DNA of 64,000 bases from Thalassolituus alkanivorans (GTDB lineage: Bacteria > Pseudomonadota > Gammaproteobacteria > Pseudomonadales > Oceanobacteraceae): contig NZ_JAJAEL010000039.1 in assembly GCF_020447205.1 (NCBI RefSeq), positions 265,500 to 329,499 on the forward strand. Reading direction: 5' to 3'. A program made the translations under genes and the position numbers. Every line of letters starts with the position of its first letter. Within the stretch, counting starts at the first letter, position 1. The notes below the pieces were generated by a model. It was not told the DNA's origin and did not search any database. It saw nothing but the letters and a program-made list of their open reading frames with translations. Below, piece by piece: positions 61,674-64,000 of the stretch.

Positions 61674-62213
61674 TCAGTACATCTGATGAATAACGCGCAA
61701 TTTGGAGCCTATAGCGGATTCCAGCTCGATAAGCAGGTGATCGGAAATCTCATATCCGGGGTCGACAGTACGCAGAACGAACCGACTAAAACCCATAGGC
61801 CACTTATAACAAAGATCGTTCAGCGTGGTGGATTTTCCGCAGCAGGGAGTTTGTATTGTGCTGATCGTGAACCCATTCTCATCTGAGTAGCTTTGATCCA
61901 TAAGGGCTTGCCAATGCCCAATCTCCATTTCAGCACTGCAGTGCGGACAATGGATAGACTCAAAGTTTTCGCCACAGTCCCTGAAAGCAATGTGTATATC
62001 GGTTTCGGGCGTGATCTCAGATTTTTTCAGATTCCATGCTTTTTGAATCAGTGCAGCAGCGGCTGCCTGAGACTCCTTGCCGGGAATAAAATCAGGTTCA
62101 GCAGGAATAAAGCAAATATAGTGATCTGATATTTTTGTATCCAGAGCTCTAACGTCCACAACAAACGCGAGCGTAGCGGGCCAAGGTCTATAGGCCTTTG
62201 TTATAGAGGACAT
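61674..62213 (-). CDS. Zinc-ribbon-like protein of unknown function, start overlaps the preceding attC
   Basis: 179 residues. CPHCSAEMEIGHW and TPCCGKSTTLNDLC suggest a zinc-binding pair. No family recognised. The only ATG (62213) lies inside the preceding attC-like site, so the first about 22 residues (SSITKAYRPWPATLAFVVDV) are encoded by attC-like DNA. This is seen in some integron cassettes. After the GTTAGAG core, no ATG, GTG or TTG occurs in frame for over 70 codons. Confidence 0.6.
   Translation of the reverse strand: MSSITKAYRPWPATLAFVVDVRALDTKISDHYICFIPAEPDFIPGKESQAAAAALIQKAWNLKKSEITPETDIHIAFRDCGENFESIHCPHCSAEMEIGHWQALMDQSYSDENGFTISTIQTPCCGKSTTLNDLCYKWPMGFSRFVLRTVDPGYEISDHLLIELESAIGSKLRVIHQMY
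62149..62206 (-). other. attC-like recombination site
   Basis: Plus strand reads CTAACGTCC at 62149-62157 and GGCCTTTGTTATAG at 62193-62206. TAAC and GTTA form the ends; GTCCACA pairs imperfectly with TATAGGCC. The centre GCGAGCGTAGCGGG resembles that of the site at 63261-63311. The minus-strand lipoprotein stop (TAA) is embedded in TATAAC, as usual for cassettes. Confidence 0.55.
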
Positions 62214-62527
62214 TTCTCTCCATGCCTATCATATGGATACGATCGAACCTCACTACAGTTTTGGTCATAGCACAGAACTATTATTTCTATGCAATGATTA
62301 TTGCCAGTATACAAATAGCTGAATCCAGGCATCGGCTGTACAGAAGATTTAAAGGAAGAAAGTTCATCATACGTTAAACCCTGCTTCGCAAGATATGAAA
62401 CAACGCTACTCCTGGCCTGGGCTTCCATCTCTGCGGTTCTAATAGTTGGTGTTTCGTAACCATCGCCACACCCTACCAGCAGTGATATACCAAGAAAGGT
62501 GGTAAATATGTTTCTCGACGCCAGCAT
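62201..62527 (-). CDS. Putative lipoprotein of unknown function
   Basis: 108 residues from ATG 62527, where a proper signal with lipobox LLVGC begins (FTTFLGISLLVGCGDGYE); a longer frame starts at 62650 but would run through an attC-like site. Short mature domain with Cys (NNHCIEIIVLCYDQNC). No family. The ATG follows GCGTTATAAGGC by 14 bases. Confidence 0.65.
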   Translation of the reverse strand: MLASRNIFTTFLGISLLVGCGDGYETPTIRTAEMEAQARSSVVSYLAKQGLTYDELSSFKSSVQPMPGFSYLYTGNNHCIEIIVLCYDQNCSEVRSYPYDRHGEKCPL

Positions 62528-62545
62528 CAATCTATCTTTTGCCTT

Positions 62546-62637
62546 ATAACGCCCGCATTTTGGGCCGTAGTGAAGCGCAGTCGAACGGAGGTCCCAGCTC
62601 CGCAGGGGCGGCCAATATGCACTTTTTATGATTAACC
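62546..62637 (-). other. attC-like site (right core strong, left core degenerate)
   Basis: Minus strand GCGGGCGTTATAAGGC at the lipoprotein side matches the end of many attC sites (compare VCR-type GGCGGGCGTTAT). Inner pairs TTGGCCG / CGGCCCAA can fold. The distal core would be TTAATC next to the SLATT-gene stop instead of TAAC. Confidence 0.5.
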
Positions 62638-63243
62638 TAACCAAAGCCATTTAATTGACCATAACAGTGGAATAATAGCTAATGGATAAGAAATAAAGTT
62701 TAATACATGCATTCTATAAATATCTAATATTGTCTCAATTTTTTTCCTGCCAGTTATTCCATAGTCTTCAGGCATATCTAATCGTGCCCTAAGATTGTCT
62801 GCGCTAAAATCGTTGCTGGAATGCGTTTCATAAAGCTCTAAAACACTCCAATATTCTTTTTGAAACTCATTGTATTTTTCTTCGGTGGCATCGCCTGACT
62901 CTTTGTAAGGATGCATTCTTTGCTTAAGCTCCCCCAGCTTTGAAGCACAGCTATACATTTTTTCAGAAAGTGCTGCATATTCATTCTTATCGATCAATAG
63001 CGAGTATACGAGAACAGCTATGGCTGCAAAAACCTGGACTAGGCTGGTATATTTTGAGTGAATATTTACCCCAAGATCATATGCTTGGAGTAGAGAGACG
63101 AAGATTAGCGCCAGTGAAATAAAGACCACTGTGTATGTTGAGGCCTTGGCATGAAGTTTTAATCGTCTGGATGCATAAAATCGAGTCTTAGAAGTGGCAT
63201 CCATTTTTTTATACAGATTCTTAAAGCTACCTTCGATATTCAA
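62632..63243 (-). CDS. SLATT-domain membrane protein, putative antiphage effector
   Basis: 203 residues from a TTG at 63243 that follows AGGAG at good spacing; ATG at 63204 is an alternative. Two adjacent membrane segments (YTVVFISLALIFVSLLQAY, about 37-55; VQVFAAIAVLVYSLLI, about 68-83) follow a basic helix RFYASRRLKLHAKAS, then DKNEYAALSEKMYSCASKLG, the SLATT (SMODS and SLOG-associated 2TM effector) pattern. A third hydrophobic segment ends it (FISYPLAIIPLLWSIKWLW). SLATT proteins are predicted pore-forming effectors in nucleotide-signalling antiphage systems. No cyclase, SLOG or reverse transcriptase gene is adjacent. Confidence 0.72.
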   Translation of the reverse strand: MNIEGSFKNLYKKMDATSKTRFYASRRLKLHAKASTYTVVFISLALIFVSLLQAYDLGVNIHSKYTSLVQVFAAIAVLVYSLLIDKNEYAALSEKMYSCASKLGELKQRMHPYKESGDATEEKYNEFQKEYWSVLELYETHSSNDFSADNLRARLDMPEDYGITGRKKIETILDIYRMHVLNFISYPLAIIPLLWSIKWLWLG

Positions 63244-63260
63244 TAATTTCTCCTAAAATC

Positions 63261-63311
63261 GTAACGCCACCAGTAGAGGCGCGTAGCGTCCTTCTGGCTG
63301 GCCTTGTTAAT
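63261..63311 (-). other. attC site, best formed of the array
   Basis: TAACGCCACCAG (63262-63273) and CTGGCTGGC (63294-63302) plus CTTGTTA (63303-63309) form a stem GCCA-CCAG / CTGG-TGGC with a single unpaired base at 63298 and TAAC/GTTA ends: the layout of a canonical attC. On the minus strand it begins at the stop (AATTAAC) of the gene at 63307 and ends just before the SLATT gene start. Confidence 0.7.
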
Positions 63312-63762
63312 TTGACGGTAGTAGAAAAGCATAAGCCCATATCAAAGTACCTATTATTGCCAAAATACTGGCACAGGCTACAGGTTTATATTTCTCATTC
63401 ACCTTTCTGAAGTGTTCAGGGTTTTTAACTCTAGCTTCTTTCTCGTTTGAGACGTTAGCCATACCACCTGTTCCGTGGTCGTACCAGACTCCATTCGGAG
63501 CGGGACGGACTGGAGGTTTCATATCCTCTAGGAATTGAGGAAAGGCAGAGTAACGAAAAGCAGCGAGCACTGATAGAACGGTTAATAGTGCTCCAAACGC
63601 GCCAATCCAATTTGCATTATTACATTTGAGGTACATAAAAATGTGGAAAAGAAAAAGTAATACCGAAAAGACCAAAGAAGATGTCGAGAAAGAAATCTTA
63701 CTCAGTATTCTTATAGTGAAGGCTGCTCCAAATTTATTACTACTGGGGTCTTTCTTAGTCAT
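63307..63762 (-). CDS. Small three-pass membrane protein of unknown function
   Basis: 151 residues. Membrane segments near 24-44 (FSTSSLVFSVLLFLFHIFMY), 52-68 (IGAFGALLTVLSVLAAF) and 129-147 (ASILAIIGTLIWAYAFLL), with a Pro/Gly-rich loop between. No family recognised. It ends within the attC at 63261-63311. AAGGAG precedes its ATG. Confidence 0.68.
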   Translation of the reverse strand: MTKKDPSSNKFGAAFTIRILSKISFSTSSLVFSVLLFLFHIFMYLKCNNANWIGAFGALLTVLSVLAAFRYSAFPQFLEDMKPPVRPAPNGVWYDHGTGGMANVSNEKEARVKNPEHFRKVNEKYKPVACASILAIIGTLIWAYAFLLPSN

Positions 63763-64000
63763 ATCTCTTTGGCTCCTTGCACAGTGGTTGTCAAATTAAC
63801 AGTATATTAGTGTGCGTGCGCATTTATTCCGGGTGACTCTTTCGAGAAACTCCACTTAACTCATTGACCAAGCTGAGAAATCTCTCAAAATTCAGAAATC
63901 CCTTCCAGAAAAACGCGCATGCGTGCCTTTATCCTGAAGCGATCTTTACACCTTTCCGGTCACAGACTGCAGTTGTACTGCTTTCAGACACGCTGCCGCC
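63763..64000. other. End of window, no supported gene
   Basis: About 240 bases. Near 63797 a TAAC stands ahead of the cassette-like gene but without a clear second core. An open frame from ATG 63919 runs to the edge (27 residues), with no recognised integrase motif. Confidence 0.35.

Noticed and set aside
63919-64000. Start of an integron integrase gene at the window edge
   Set aside because: The open frame has the right direction but none of the visible residues match IntI N-termini; too short to judge.

Overview
The window reads like chromosomal DNA of a heterotrophic, aerobic, probably marine or aquatic gammaproteobacterium of the Oceanospirillales/Pseudomonadales type (Thalassolituus/Oceanobacter-like is a guess from gene content only). 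The evidence is a haem-uptake operon, a cyanide-insensitive-type bd oxidase, Pseudomonas-like sirohaem reductase with its DUF934 partner, many LysR/AraC/TetR/MarR regulators, and generally GC-rich, closely packed genes. No rRNA, tRNA or CRISPR array was seen.

Layout. 1-3213: end of a haem-utilisation operon (HemS-like end, haem-binding protein, permease, ATPase). 3322-7000: thioesterase, M48 peptidase, DUF898 membrane protein, metallo-beta-lactamase-fold hydrolase. 7402-9920: coupled flavin monooxygenase and patatin. 9960-13645: coupled TonB-dependent receptor and PepSY membrane protein. 13837-16825: NUDIX, AraC regulator, transglutaminase-like protein and an Ada/Ogt-like methyltransferase. 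16840-23289: a divergent aromatic-catabolism-like cluster (acyl-CoA synthetase, FAH hydrolase, two-domain extradiol-type VOC enzyme / MhpA-like hydroxylase, TetR) around a perfect 24-bp-arm palindrome exactly midway between the divergent starts. 23290-23983: a gene-free stretch with a cluster of DnaA-box-like 9-mers. 23984-30341: a module of sirohaem reductase + DUF934, a MocR-type regulator, and cydAB plus a 41-residue DUF2474 peptide. Similar half-sites with equal spacing lie in front of the reductase and in the mocR/cydA gap.

30425-53851: mixed housekeeping and accessory genes, including a PAP2 protein, a PhoD-like phosphatase behind an 11-bp-phased Pho box, a large secreted metal-dependent hydrolase with ricin-type lectin repeats, stomatin/NfeD, and a MarR regulator divergent from rhodanese-DoxX with two identical perfect palindromes between them. 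53998-60052: an SDR gene followed by an accessory stretch with several minus-strand immunity-like or unknown genes (DUF5071, SMI1/KNR4, SUKH-like) and a 264-bp MITE with long terminal inverted repeats. Solo copies of its end occur elsewhere in the window.

The right end (about 61040-63800) is the best candidate for something unusual. Five small minus-strand genes of unrelated type are separated by attC-like imperfect inverted repeats ending in TAAC/GTTA, as in an integron gene-cassette array. One cassette encodes a SLATT-type membrane protein, a class of predicted antiphage effector. No integrase is visible inside the window.
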